This document shows positions 31,304 through 41,026 of a DNA stretch of 64,000 bases, piece after piece. The notes beneath the pieces were generated by a model that ran no database searches, was not told the DNA's origin, and worked only from the letters and a program-made list of their open reading frames with translations. Positions within the stretch are counted from its first letter, which is position 1, and every line of letters begins with the position of its first letter. The translations under genes and the position numbers were made by a program. The DNA is from CAVTJX01 sp963735175 (lineage in GTDB: Bacteria > Electryoneota > RPQS01): positions 1-64,000 of the forward strand of contig CAVTJX010000018.1 in the NCBI GenBank assembly GCA_963735175.1, given 5' to 3'.

Positions 31304-31448
31304 CTGTAAACACTGACTATTTCAATGTATAGCCACAAGCAGGGTCGCTTTTCATTGAACTTCAGCGGTGATGAATGTTATCGGATGTGGATCTGACGGC
31401 GCTTGCCGCCACCCACGGTCCACCTCAATTTCGTAGGGGAGGTTTACG

Positions 31449-32018
31449 GTGATTCCGGTTGATGTCATAGGGATTTCGGTATGCCCGCCGTATCAGGGTT
31501 ACGTGGTGATCTTGAAGGAACGGGACGGTGAACGTTGGCTGCCCATTTTTATCGGTGCGGCCGAAGCCCAGAGCATTTCCTTTTTGCTGCAGGGATTGGA
31601 GTACGCCCGCCCCATGACGTACGACCTCTTTGCGCGGATTCTGGACGAGGGTGGCGTCACCATCATTTCATCTTCAGTCAACGATCTCAAGGATAATACT
31701 TTTTACGCGGTCGTTGATCTGCGGAATGCCAAGGGTGAAATGCGTCAGGTGGATGCCCGGCCGTCCGATGCTATTGCCCTCGCTCTTAAAACCAAAGCGC
31801 CGATTCTTGTAGCTGAAAAAGTCATGGATGGCGCCGCGGTTTCCAACGAACCCGTCAACCGTTCCACCGTCGACCAGATCGCTTATCTGCACCAAAAACT
31901 TAAAGAGTGCGTAGAGAGCGAAGCCTACGAGGAAGCGGCGAAAATCCGCGACCATATTCGGTCCCTGGAATCACGGATCACCACCCCCGGGCTCGATCCC
32001 GAGGAGCGGACCGAGTAG
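31449..32018 (+). CDS. Bifunctional nuclease (DUF151) domain protein with a UVR motif
   Basis: Intact 189 residues. Residues 1-130 are the DUF151 domain (LPIFIGAAEAQSI, RPMTYDLF, VDARPSDAIALALK). Residues ~145-178 are a UvrB/UvrC-type motif (CVESEAYEEAAKIRDHI). The family has reported nuclease activity in plants and is widespread in bacteria with unclear roles. GTG start with GGGGAGG upstream. The preceding 145-base gap holds no gene. A terminator follows. Confidence 0.9.
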   Translation: MIPVDVIGISVCPPYQGYVVILKERDGERWLPIFIGAAEAQSISFLLQGLEYARPMTYDLFARILDEGGVTIISSSVNDLKDNTFYAVVDLRNAKGEMRQVDARPSDAIALALKTKAPILVAEKVMDGAAVSNEPVNRSTVDQIAYLHQKLKECVESEAYEEAAKIRDHIRSLESRITTPGLDPEERTE

Positions 32019-32062
32019 CACCTGCCTCCGCTTCCCGGGCCACCTCGATTCAGGACATTCCT

Positions 32063-32100
32063 CGGCGGGCTCTTCTGATCGGGAGCACGCCGTTTTCTTT
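32063..32100 (+). terminator. Intrinsic terminator after the DUF151 gene
   Basis: Stem CGGCG (32063-32067) with CGCCG (32088-32092) and inner stem GCTC (32069-32072) with GAGC (32083-32086), separated by one mismatch, then TTTTCTTT (32093-32100). It isolates the fatty-acid operon downstream. Confidence 0.75.
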
Positions 32101-32268
32101 GTTCACCCGGGGAGGTCAGAATTTCATAAAAAGTGTATCTGAATGAGGCATATCCAGACAGCAACAGTCGCATTTTAGGAATATTTTATAAGTTTATATA
32201 AAACAAAACGACGTCCGTCACTTCCAGACCTGCAACGGCGATGGCACTTGGCCTCCACTGAAAAAAGA

Positions 32269-32298
32269 CTTGCTCTTTTAGCAAGCTATTGTTATATT
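32269..32298 (+). promoter_or_regulatory. Predicted promoter of the fatty-acid operon with an overlapping inverted repeat
   Basis: TTGCTC (32270-32275), 17 bases and TATATT (32293-32298) form a plausible promoter. The inverted repeat CTTGCT/AGCAAG (32269-32274 and 32280-32285, 5-base centre) overlaps the -35 box, as expected for a repressor operator. AT-rich sequence lies upstream (32170-32215). No regulator gene is nearby, so regulation is inferred from the symmetry alone. The rest of the 300-base gap holds the preceding terminator and no gene. Confidence 0.5.
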
Positions 32299-32318
32299 TG
32301 TTGTTTGAGCTTCGCCCT

Positions 32319-32780
32319 GTGAAAATTCATCTCCCCTCTTATCCACCGGGTGTCCACCGGATCTCCGAGCGTCTGGATCCTCAGGACTTGGATCTTGGTC
32401 GCGATGTTTTTACGCGACCGATTCAGGCCGATCTCACACTCGACCGACATGACCCCTACTTACAGTTTCAATTTAAGCTCGAAACGTCGGTCAAGCTCGA
32501 GTGTGACCGCTGTCTGACTATCTTCGAACAGCCGCTCCAAGTACGCACGCCTATGTTGTATGTTTTGGGACGGCCGCAATCGGCGGAATCGAACGACGAC
32601 CCGGAAATCTCCTATGTCCCGGCTGGCAGTGTTGAGATCGATATCTCCACAGACCTGCGCGATTTCCTGATCCTCTCGCTGCCCGAACGTAGCCTCTGCC
32701 GCGAGGACTGCCAGGGTCTTTGTCCCCTCTGTGGGACCGACTGGAATACGCTGACGTGCCGGCATGCGGCTCCCATCTGA
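32319..32780 (+). CDS. yceD: YceD/DUF177 family protein
   Basis: Intact 153 residues, GTG start 32319 (VKIHLPSYPPGVH becomes the N-terminus). The central LECDRCLTIFEQPL and C-terminal CREDCQGLCPLCGTDW are the paired cysteine motifs of DUF177, a probable metal-binding protein involved in 23S rRNA accumulation. It is nearly always found before rpmF and plsX, as here. Confidence 0.88.
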   Translation: MKIHLPSYPPGVHRISERLDPQDLDLGRDVFTRPIQADLTLDRHDPYLQFQFKLETSVKLECDRCLTIFEQPLQVRTPMLYVLGRPQSAESNDDPEISYVPAGSVEIDISTDLRDFLILSLPERSLCREDCQGLCPLCGTDWNTLTCRHAAPI

Positions 32781-32818
32781 CTCATAATCTCTCGTTAATA
32801 ACCTACTCGGATCCCGAA

Positions 32819-33002
32819 ATGGCTGTACCCAAGCGAAGGACCGGCAAATCGCAGACGTGATCGCCGGCGTGCTCACTTCAACCTCACCAAGCCGGCGGTT
32901 GCCACCTGCTCCAACTGTGGCGCCGTTGTCTCACCCCATTGCGTCTGCGCGGCCTGCGGATATTATAACGGCCGCTTCGTCACTCCCGTCAAAGTTTCCT
33001 AA
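32819..33002 (+). CDS. rpmF: 50S ribosomal protein L32
   Basis: Starts AVPKRRTGKS; after one frameshift near 32853 (one extra base) it continues RRDRRRAHFNL, TCSNCGAV and CAACGYYNGR, the four-cysteine zinc version of L32, ending with VKVS. About 60 residues. The first frame alone would stop after 12 residues, so the break cannot be tolerated by a functional gene. Too short and split to be found by simple open-frame searches. Confidence 0.92.
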
Positions 33003-33034
33003 GCCTGTTCCTCACCGGTGGACCCCACCCGTTG

Positions 33035-34105
33035 ATGAAGATTGCGCTGGATGCTATGGGTGGCGATTTCGCCCCCGGCGTCCCCATCGAAGGCGCGCTC
33101 GCGGCGCTGGATGAGTACGGCGACAGCCTGAGCATTGCTCTGGTCGGACCGCAGGAAATCATCCGGCGGGAGCTTGCCGGACATGGCCGAGAGCCCGATG
33201 GACACATCCAGATCGTGGATGCGCCGGAGGTGATCTCCATGTCCGATAAGGCCGGACGGGCTGTGCGCGAAAAGCGTAACAGCTCGCTGATGCGTGCCAT
33301 CGAACTCCACAAGAGCGGTCATGCTGACGCCGTGATTTCCGCCGGACACACCGGCGCGCAAATGGCCGCCAGTTACATGGTGCTTGGGCTGATCGAAGGC
33401 GTGCGCCGCCCCACCATCGGCAGCCTGTTGCCGGTCGCCAATGGCCGCTTCTGCACCCTCGTCGACGTGGGCGCCAACACCGACTGCAAACCGATCAACC
33501 TCCTGCAGTTTGCAATTATGGGTTCAGTTTTCATGGAGATCGTCTCCGGCAAGCGGAATCCCAGTGTCGCGTTGCTCTCCATCGGCGAAGAGAAGACCAA
33601 GGGTAACGAACTGGTCTTGGCGACTCACTACCTGCTCGAGGAAAGCGGCCTGAATTTCGTCGGAAACGTCGAAGGCAGTGATATTTTCGCCGGCAAAGCC
33701 GATGTCATTGTCTGCGACGGCTTTGTCGGCAACATCATTCTTAAATTTGCCGAATCTGTCGGATCTTTGCTGCTGGGCCGGCTGATGTCGCTCGGAGGCG
33801 CGAGCGAATCGTTCATGGATGGCCTGCGGCAGGTGCGCAAGGAATTCGACTATGCCGAGATCGGCGGCGTACCGCTCCTCGGCGTCAATGGAATCTCCAT
33901 GATCTGCCACGGCCGCTCCACCGCCAAGGCGATCAAAAGCGCCATTCGTGAAGCGATGATGCTGACCAGGGGAGATCTGCCGGGCGCGCTTAGCCGCGGT
34001 GTTGCCCAGTATGACGTCGGTATGTTTACCCGCGGTATGGCCCGCCTCAAGAGCTTCCATGAGCGGCGGGATGAATTGGAAATCCATAAAGATGACGAAG
34101 ACTGA
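33035..34105 (+). CDS. plsX: Phosphate acyltransferase PlsX
   Basis: Intact 356 residues. Makes acyl-phosphate from acyl-ACP for phospholipid synthesis. Starts MKIALDAMGGDFAP; AGHTGAQMA and VCDGFVGNI are family marks. I choose the ATG at 33035 over the adjacent TTG. The 3' end overlaps fabH by 14 bases. Confidence 0.95.
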   Translation: MKIALDAMGGDFAPGVPIEGALAALDEYGDSLSIALVGPQEIIRRELAGHGREPDGHIQIVDAPEVISMSDKAGRAVREKRNSSLMRAIELHKSGHADAVISAGHTGAQMAASYMVLGLIEGVRRPTIGSLLPVANGRFCTLVDVGANTDCKPINLLQFAIMGSVFMEIVSGKRNPSVALLSIGEEKTKGNELVLATHYLLEESGLNFVGNVEGSDIFAGKADVIVCDGFVGNIILKFAESVGSLLLGRLMSLGGASESFMDGLRQVRKEFDYAEIGGVPLLGVNGISMICHGRSTAKAIKSAIREAMMLTRGDLPGALSRGVAQYDVGMFTRGMARLKSFHERRDELEIHKDDED

Positions 34106-35108
34106 CCCTGTCCATAAAATCCGCCCCATTGCCCGTATCGCCGGAATCGGCAAAGCCGTTCCTGAAACTGTCCTCACCAACGCCGATCTCGAGAAAATTG
34201 TCGACACCAATGACGAGTGGATTACCACTCGCAGCGGGATCAAGGAACGGCATATTGTCAAGCGCGGCGAGAAAACCTCCGACTACTGCATCCGCGCCGC
34301 CCGCGTCGCGATGGATGAGGCCGGAGTCACCGCCGAGGAACTCGATTTCATCATCCTCGGCACCATCTCGCCCGATATGCGCTTCCCGGCCACGGCGATC
34401 TTTATCCAGGAAGCCCTGCGCGCCACCAATGCCGTCGCTTATGACGTCAGCGCCACGTGCTCCGGCTTTCTCTTGCGCTCTACAATGCTGAGCTGATGAT
34501 TTCCAGCGGGCGCGCCAAAACCGGGCTCGTGCTCGGCGCCGAATTCCTGACGCCGATCACCGATTGGACCGACCGCTCCACCTGCGTGCTCTTCGGCGAC
34601 GGCGCCGGCGCCGCCGTGGTGACCCAGGCCACAGACGAACGCGGCATTCTTTCCACGTATATCGGCTCCGGCGGCGATGCCTCACACCTGCTCTATTGCA
34701 TCGGCCACGGCACCGCCGGTTCGCTCAACAACCTGAGCGGCCTCCCGGAAGACGGCGAAGCCCTGCTGCAGATGAACGGCAACGAGGTCTTCAAGCACGC
34801 CGTCCGCACCATGGAAAAAGCCGCCGTGCAGGCCCTCAGCCGCGCGCAGTTGAAAGCGGAAGAACTCGATCTGGCTCGTCCCGCATCAGGCCAATATCCG
34901 CATCATCGACGCCACCGCCGCGCGCTTGAAGATGCCCAAGGAAAAGGTGCTGGTTACCATTCAGAAATACGGCAACAATTCTTCCGCGTCGATTCCCTTC
35001 GCCCTCGATGATGGCCGCCGTGAAGGTCTGATCAAGGACGGTCAGCTCGTGCTTTGCGTCGCCTTTGGCGGCGGTTTCACCTGGGGCGGGGCCGTCATTC
35101 GCTTCTGA
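34092..35108 (+). CDS. fabH: 3-oxoacyl-[ACP] synthase III
   Basis: Initiates fatty-acid elongation from acetyl-CoA and malonyl-ACP. It has NDEWITTRSGIKER, the active-site Cys in SATCSGF, and, after correcting frameshifts, VPHQANIRII (His) and QKYGNNSSASIP (Asn). Breaks lie near 34472 (one base missing) and 34880 (GCT C GTC, one extra base). About 338 residues, normal length. Confidence 0.93.
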
Positions 35109-35143
35109 TTTTTCCCGCTGAATACACCGAACTCGCTTTACCT

Positions 35144-36090
35144 TTGAATCGAAATATTTTTCTCTTCCCCGGTCAGGGGTCGCAAGCCGTCGGCATGGGC
35201 AAGGACCTTGCCCGTGACTTCGAACTGGCCCGCCGCCGTTACGCCGAAGCCGCAGCCGTGCTCGGTTTCGATCTGGCCGCCGTCTGTTTCGAGGGCTCCG
35301 ACGACGAACTGCGCCAGACCCGCGTCACCCAGCCCGCGCTTTACGTCCATTCCTGCATTCTCACCGAGTTGTTGGCGGAGCAGGGTATCAGCCCCACCGC
35401 CGCCGCTGGACACAGCCTCGGCGAATATTCCGCTCTCTTTTCCGCCGGGGCCTTCAGCTTTGCCGATGGCTTGCGATTGGTGAAGGCTCGCGCCGAAGCC
35501 ATGCAGCAAGCCGGGACGGTCGAATCCCGGCACCATGGCCGCGGTTGTCGGTCTCGAGGACGAAGCCGTTCGCGACCTTCTGCCGCGAACTGTCCGCTTC
35601 AGACGGCGTCGTTGTTCCTGCGAATTTCAATTCGCCCGGCCAACTCGTGATTTCCGGCGATGTCGCCGCTGTCCGCAAGGCCGTCGAAGTTGCCAAATCC
35701 CGCGGCGCCAAACTTGCCCGCGAACTGCCGGTCTCCGGCGCGTTCCATTCGCCGCTCATGCAGCCCGCGGCGGATGCGCTGTCCGCGGCGCTCGCGGCTG
35801 TCACGCTCGTGACTCCACGCATTCCCGTCATTTCCAATGTCACGGCCCAGCCTCACACCACAGTCGAATCCCTGCGCCGCTTGCTGGCCGAACAGCTGCT
35901 CTCCCCCGTCCGCTGGACGGAATCGCAACAGGCCCTCGCCGCGGATGGCGACGCCCAGTGGTTCGAAGTTGGCAGCGGCAACGTGCTTGCCGGATTGCTC
36001 AAGCGCACCGTCAAGGGTGTTGCGGCCCAATCGGTAAGTGCCGTTGAAGATTTGCGGAAGCTTAATGCCGCCGTGGGAGATGCACAATGA
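35144..36090 (+). CDS. fabD: Malonyl-CoA:ACP transacylase
   Basis: Loads malonate onto ACP. FLFPGQGSQ at the N-terminus, the catalytic Ser in GHSLGEYSAL, PANFNSPGQLVISG and GAFHSPLM (His) are in order. Two frameshifts near 35522 and 35580 (extra bases) flank a short segment TMAAVVGLEDEAVRDL. TTG start at 35144. The stop overlaps fabG (ATGA). Confidence 0.93.
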
Positions 36091-36836
36091 ATCGTGATTT
36101 GCAGGGCAAAGTCGTCTGGATCACCGGCGCGGCGCGGGGCATCGGTAAAGCCATCGCCCGGGAACTCGCGGCCCGTGGCGCCTCCCTCGGCTTGACGGAC
36201 GTGCTCGACGCCGATCTCGCGGCCACCGCGCAGGAAATTGCCGCCGAATATAAAATGCCCGTGATCCACGGCCGCCTCGATGTCACCGACGCCAAGGGCG
36301 CGGACGATTTTGTCCAGCGCTGCAGCGCCGAACTCGGTGGGCTTACGGCCCTCGTCAACAACGCCGGCATCACCCGCGATGGTCTTCTCATTCGCATGAC
36401 CGAAGACGACTTTGACCGTGTTTTAAACGTCAACCTCAAAGGCACCTTCGTCTGCACCAAAGCCGCGATCCGGGTGATGATGAAGGCCCGCTACGGCAAG
36501 ATCGTCAACATGGCCTCCGTCGTTGGCCTTTGTGGCAACGCCGGTCAGGCCAATTATGTGGCGTCCAAGGCCGGCGTTATCGGATTCACAAAAACCGTTG
36601 CCATGGAGTTCGGCGCGCGCGGAATTCGCGCCAATGCCGTCGCTCCCGGCTACATTGCCACGGATATGACAGAGAAGCTTCCGCCCGAAGTCAAGGACGC
36701 CTTTCTGAAATCGATCCCCCTGGGCTGCGCGGGCAGTCCCGACGACGTGGCGCGCGTCTGTGCCTTCCTCATTTCGCCCGATTCGGATTATATCACCGGT
36801 CAGGTTCTCGTTGTGGACGGGGGCATGCACACCTGA
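36087..36836 (+). CDS. fabG: 3-oxoacyl-[ACP] reductase
   Basis: Intact 249-residue short-chain dehydrogenase reducing beta-ketoacyl-ACP with NADPH. TGAARGIGKAI (cofactor), NNAG, the catalytic Ser region VNMASVVGL and YVASKAG are present, with VDGGMHT at the end. ATG 36087 overlaps the fabD stop. Confidence 0.96.
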   Translation: MNRDLQGKVVWITGAARGIGKAIARELAARGASLGLTDVLDADLAATAQEIAAEYKMPVIHGRLDVTDAKGADDFVQRCSAELGGLTALVNNAGITRDGLLIRMTEDDFDRVLNVNLKGTFVCTKAAIRVMMKARYGKIVNMASVVGLCGNAGQANYVASKAGVIGFTKTVAMEFGARGIRANAVAPGYIATDMTEKLPPEVKDAFLKSIPLGCAGSPDDVARVCAFLISPDSDYITGQVLVVDGGMHT

Positions 36837-36888
36837 GCAGCTTCGTCGTTCCTTTACCTCGCACTAAACAAACTCGGAGACAGCATTC

Positions 36889-37137
36889 ATGATGGACGTC
36901 GAACTCGAATCCAAAGTCCGCAAGATCATCGCGGATCGCCTTCAAGTCGATGAAGCCAGCGTCACCACCACGGCGAGCTACGTGGAAGATCTCGGCGCCG
37001 ATTCCCTCGATCTCGTCGAACTCGTGATGGCCTTTGAAGAAGAATTCAAGCTGGAGATCCCCGATCAGGACGCCGAAAACATGAAGACCGTGGGAGCCTC
37101 CGTCGATTACTTGAAGAAGAAACTCGACGAAAAGTAA
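36889..37137 (+). CDS. acpP: Acyl carrier protein
   Basis: Intact 82 residues, acidic, with the phosphopantetheine serine in GADSLDLVE. It follows fabG by 52 bases and precedes fabF, the usual order. An AAACTCGGAGAC-type leader contains GGAG as ribosome site. Confidence 0.97.
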   Translation: MMDVELESKVRKIIADRLQVDEASVTTTASYVEDLGADSLDLVELVMAFEEEFKLEIPDQDAENMKTVGASVDYLKKKLDEK

Positions 37138-37150
37138 AGGGACTGCATTG

Positions 37151-38407
37151 ATGAAACGACGGGTGGTAGTCACCGGGATGGGAGTTGTTTCTCCTGTGGG
37201 CTCCGGCGTGCCGGCGTTCTGGGAGGCGCTCCGCTCCGGCGTGAGCGGCGCGGGCCCCATCACCCTTTTCAACCCCGAAGGCTTCGGCACGACGTTCGCC
37301 TGCGAAGTCAAAAACTTCGACTCCTCCCACGTCCTTGATCCGAAGGAAGCGCGCCGCATGGAACGCTTCACGCAATTCGGGATCGTGGCGGCCCATGCCG
37401 CCCTGGCTGACGCCGCGCTCCTGCCCGCCAACGGCGCCCCTGACCTCTCCGGTCTGGGTGTCATCGTCGGCAGCGGCATCGGCGGCATGCAGGTCTTCGA
37501 AGAACAGTGCCGCATCTACCTCGAGAAGGGACCCCGCCGGGTCAGCCCTTTCTTTGTGCCGATGATGATTCCGGACATCACTGCCGGGCAAATCTCGATC
37601 ATGTTCGGTCTCCAGGGACCGAATTTCGCGGTCGTTTCCGCCTGTGCCACGGCCGGGCACTCGCTGCATATGGCGCTGCGTCTTATCCAGGCGGGTGAGG
37701 CCGACGTCATGGTGGCGGGCGGCACCGAAGCGCCCATTACGCATATGGGCGTCTGCGGCTTCAATGCCCTCAAGGCGCTTTCCACCCGCAACGATGAACC
37801 CCAGCGCGCCTCCCGGCCCTTCGACCGTGACCGCGACGGTTTCGTCATGGGTGAAGGCTCAGCCATCATGATCCTCGAGGAACTCGAGCACGCCAAACAG
37901 CGCGGCGCACACATCTACGCCGAATTCCTCGGCGCGGGAGCAAGCGCCGACGCCTTCCACATTACCGCTCCGCACACCGATGGCCTCGGTGCCCGGCGTG
38001 CCATGGAAGCGGCCATCAAGGACTCCGGCATTCGCCCCGAGGATGTCAACTACGTCAACGCCCACGGCACCTCCACCGACGTCGGCGACCCCGCCGAATC
38101 GCGGGCCGTGCGCGCCGTGTTCGGCGCTCATGCCGACAAACTCGCGGTTTCGTCGACCAAGTCCATGACCGGCCACTGCCTCGGCGCGGCCGGCGCCATT
38201 GAAGCCGCCGCCAGCATCCTGGCCACTCGCGATGATATCGTGCCTCCCACGATCAATCTCGAAAACCAGGATCCGGAGTGCGATCTTTACTACGTTCCGA
38301 ACAAGGCCGAGTCGCGCACCGTCAATGTCGCGATTTCCAATTCGTTCGGGTTCGGCGGCCACAACTCCACAGTCGTCTTCGCTAAGCCGGGCTTCCGGGG
38401 AGTGTAA
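37151..38407 (+). CDS. fabF: 3-oxoacyl-[ACP] synthase II
   Basis: Intact 418 residues. Condensing enzyme with Cys in SACATAGHS, His in NAHGTSTDVGD and Lys-His in STKSMTGHCLGAAGA, ending NSFGFGGHNSTVVF. ATG at 37151 chosen; an adjacent TTG precedes it. Confidence 0.96.
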   Translation: MKRRVVVTGMGVVSPVGSGVPAFWEALRSGVSGAGPITLFNPEGFGTTFACEVKNFDSSHVLDPKEARRMERFTQFGIVAAHAALADAALLPANGAPDLSGLGVIVGSGIGGMQVFEEQCRIYLEKGPRRVSPFFVPMMIPDITAGQISIMFGLQGPNFAVVSACATAGHSLHMALRLIQAGEADVMVAGGTEAPITHMGVCGFNALKALSTRNDEPQRASRPFDRDRDGFVMGEGSAIMILEELEHAKQRGAHIYAEFLGAGASADAFHITAPHTDGLGARRAMEAAIKDSGIRPEDVNYVNAHGTSTDVGDPAESRAVRAVFGAHADKLAVSSTKSMTGHCLGAAGAIEAAASILATRDDIVPPTINLENQDPECDLYYVPNKAESRTVNVAISNSFGFGGHNSTVVFAKPGFRGV

Positions 38408-38425
38408 TCCAGGGCACTGTTAGCG

Positions 38426-39212
38426 ATGTTTTGGCCCTTCCACCTGTTCCGACGCCGCTCCGCGCCAGTTTCCCGCGAAACCCTCAATCAGGTTCGCGGT
38501 CTGCAACGGAACATCGGATATCGCTTTCGCGATAAATCTCTGCTGGTGGATGCGCTCAAACATCGCTCCGCGCTGCCCCTCTTCAACGAAGACCGCTCGC
38601 GCTCCAATGAACGCCTCGAATTCCTTGGCGACGCGGTCCTCGACTTCATCGTCGCGGAATATTTCTACCACCTCTTTCCGACGATGGCCGAAGGCGAACT
38701 CACCAAGCTGCGCTCCGTGATTGCCAGCGGCTCTGTACTCGTCCGCGCGGCGCAGAAAATCGGCCTCGGCCAGTTCATACTCTTAAGTCCCAACGAGGAT
38801 CGCACCGGCGGCCGCGATCGCGCCTCCATTCTGGAAGACGCCTTCGAAGCTCTCATCGGCGCGATCTACCTCGACGGCGGCCGCGATTCCGCCCGGGATT
38901 TCATCGAAACGCACCTGCTCGGCAACTGGAAAGAAATCGTCCAGCAGCGTGAATTCGTCAATTACAAGAGCCTGATTCTCGAACATGTTCAGGCCCGTCA
39001 ATGGTCGGCTCCGGTCTACGCGCTGCGTGAAGAATCCGGTCCGGATCACCTCAAACGCTTCGTCGTCGAAGTCCTGATCAACGGCGTGGTTCACGGCAGG
39101 GGAGAGGGACTTCTCGAAGAAGTCCGCCGAACAGCAGGCCGCTTACAGCACGGCGCTTCAATTGGGTCTGCTGCCCCGCGGAAAGTCCGATTCTGAAACC
39201 AATCCGGAATAG
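38426..39212 (+). CDS. rnc: Ribonuclease III
   Basis: Double-strand RNA nuclease processing rRNA. The catalytic signature NERLEFLGDAVL and DAFEALIGAIYLDGG give the metal-binding acids. The dsRNA-binding domain is completed only after a frameshift near 39114 (CTT C TCG, one extra base), which restores SKKSAEQQAAYSTAL and ends at 39212, about 261 residues. The unshifted frame would end at 39196 with an unrelated tail. Last gene of the fatty-acid operon. Confidence 0.93.
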
Positions 39213-39253
39213 CCGTCCGGTCCGTCGTCACCGGGCACACACATTCATCGTGC

Positions 39254-39526
39254 ATGAATCCGCAGCCGATTTTTTGTTCCCGGTGTGGCGGGCTCTTGGG
39301 TCTGCAGTTACATGAAGGCCGAGAGCGTCCCGTGTGCGCGGCATGCGGGCGCGTCGTCTATCGGAATTCTGCACCCTCGGTCGCGGCCATTCTGTTTCGG
39401 GAGGGCCGCGTTCTGTATCTAAAAGGAACATTCGGCTCCGTTTGCGGACTGCCGTCGAAACACTCAAATTCTTCGAAAACATATGCGCCGCGGGTTAAAC
39501 ACCCCCTCAAGCGAGTGATTGCATGA
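39254..39526 (+). pseudogene. Truncated Nudix-like protein with N-terminal zinc ribbon
   Basis: 90 residues. Two CxxC pairs (CSRCGG, CAACGR) followed by VVYRNSAPSVAAILF match the zinc-ribbon start of NADH-pyrophosphatase-like Nudix proteins. The catalytic Nudix box (GxxxxxEx7REUxEExG) is absent; after VCGLPS the sequence becomes unrelated and ends. Its stop overlaps the next start (ATGA), so the reading frame may still be translated as a short zinc-ribbon protein. An internal deletion is the simplest reading. Confidence 0.55.
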
Positions 39527-40998
39527 ACAAGCTTCTTTTGCTGATCTCCCTGACTTTGCTGCTGACCGTCTTGGCAATCGCCATCGGCGGCTGTGACATT
39601 GAAGAGACAGAACCCCCGCAGGCGGGTTCCGTCGCGGTCAATCTGACCGAACCCGGGACTCATCCCGACAGCAGCCTCGCCATCACCGGGGCGCGCATCT
39701 TCATCGACGGCGTCGAGACTCCCCGCGTCACCCCGGCGACACTCTCCGGCATTTCCGCCGGCCCGCACCGCATCGGCGTCTTCAAACCCGGCTATGTTGA
39801 CACCGCGATGGTCGTCGATGTGGTAGCGCATCAGGTCACTCCCGCCTGGCTGCAGACGGTGACGATCCTCGAAAGCGGTATTATCCGGCTGTTGCGCGTT
39901 CCCGCCGAAACGGAACTCGTTGTTAATGGAATCCATGTGTCGAACGGTCTCTACAATCCCGCCGACACATCGCTTGAATTCACTTCCGTCGGTGTCGGCA
40001 CGTTCAATGTGACCGCCTTTCGTCCTGGTTACGCCACCGCCTTGCCCGCGCGTTGGACCGTCGACCTCACCCCCGGCACCGTCGCGTCACTGGCGCCTGT
40101 CTTCATCCGTGCCGATAGCGGTATCGCCCCCGGCAACCTTGCGCCCGATTTCACGCTGCCCAGCGACTGGGACAGCACGCTTTACAGCCTGCATGATTTC
40201 CGCGGCCGCGTCGTGCTTGTCAGCTTCTTCTTTTACAACTGCACCGCCTGCGTCGAGGAAATGCCCTACATCTCTGCAGTTTATAACGATCCACGCTATG
40301 CGGGCCGTGTGCAGTTCATCGGCATTGACTTTTCAGACACCTATGATGTCTTCGCCAGCTTCCGCGAAGATCATCCGTCCCTCGATGTCCGCTTCCCCCT
40401 CGTGCATGACCGCTACCGCGGCGCTAAGGACGCCTACAACGTCTTCACCATGCCCGCCAATTACATCGTCGATCCCTCGGGCCGCATCAGCAGTGTGCAG
40501 GGTGCGCTATCAGAAACCGGTCTCCGCCAGGTCGTCGATCAATTGCTCGAGAATCAGGACCGCCCCACGTTGCGCTTCGCCATGCGCGACACGCTTGTCA
40601 CTTACACGAATCCGCTGCACGACGCGGAGTTCTACGGTACGATCGAAAATCTGACGGCGTTTGACCGGCCCGTGCATCTCACCGTTACCCCCGTAGTTTT
40701 CGCCGACACGGCCCGCCAGACCGGCGCCTGTGTCGCGTCCGATTGCTTTGCGCCATGCTCGGGCCCAATCGACTGGCCCCTCGTCGCCCGGGCAAACCGT
40801 GCCGATTCCGTGCGCATTACGATCTACAGCCGCATCTCCGACTGGTCACTCGGTTTCCCCATGCCGCAGGACAGCGCGCTGATCGGTGACTATACCCTGG
40901 ATGTTAGCGTCGTGCCCGATGACAATGCCGCCGAGCGCGCCACATACCGCCTGCACCTGACTCGCGGCGGCAGTGGTTTCGCTTTCCAGCTTCCGTAA
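39523..40998 (+). CDS. Lipoprotein with PEGA-like repeats and a TlpA/redoxin domain
   Basis: Intact 491 residues. Signal peptide with lipobox IGGC at about residue 24. Two PEGA-type beta domains follow (residues ~37-115, ARIFIDGVETP; ~125-200, TELVVNGIHVS), then a thioredoxin-fold domain at ~205-345 (APDFTLPSDWD, active-site NCTACVEEMP, MPANYIVDPSG) and an unknown C-terminal beta domain of ~145 residues with a C-x4-C-x3-C group. Predicted cell-envelope thiol-disulfide protein. It heads a chain with a TlpA-like protein and an outer-membrane protein. The domain combination is unusual. Confidence 0.82.
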   Translation: MNKLLLLISLTLLLTVLAIAIGGCDIEETEPPQAGSVAVNLTEPGTHPDSSLAITGARIFIDGVETPRVTPATLSGISAGPHRIGVFKPGYVDTAMVVDVVAHQVTPAWLQTVTILESGIIRLLRVPAETELVVNGIHVSNGLYNPADTSLEFTSVGVGTFNVTAFRPGYATALPARWTVDLTPGTVASLAPVFIRADSGIAPGNLAPDFTLPSDWDSTLYSLHDFRGRVVLVSFFFYNCTACVEEMPYISAVYNDPRYAGRVQFIGIDFSDTYDVFASFREDHPSLDVRFPLVHDRYRGAKDAYNVFTMPANYIVDPSGRISSVQGALSETGLRQVVDQLLENQDRPTLRFAMRDTLVTYTNPLHDAEFYGTIENLTAFDRPVHLTVTPVVFADTARQTGACVASDCFAPCSGPIDWPLVARANRADSVRITIYSRISDWSLGFPMPQDSALIGDYTLDVSVVPDDNAAERATYRLHLTRGGSGFAFQLP

Positions 40999-41026
40999 AT
41001 GTCGAACCGTTGAAAGGACGCCTCCC

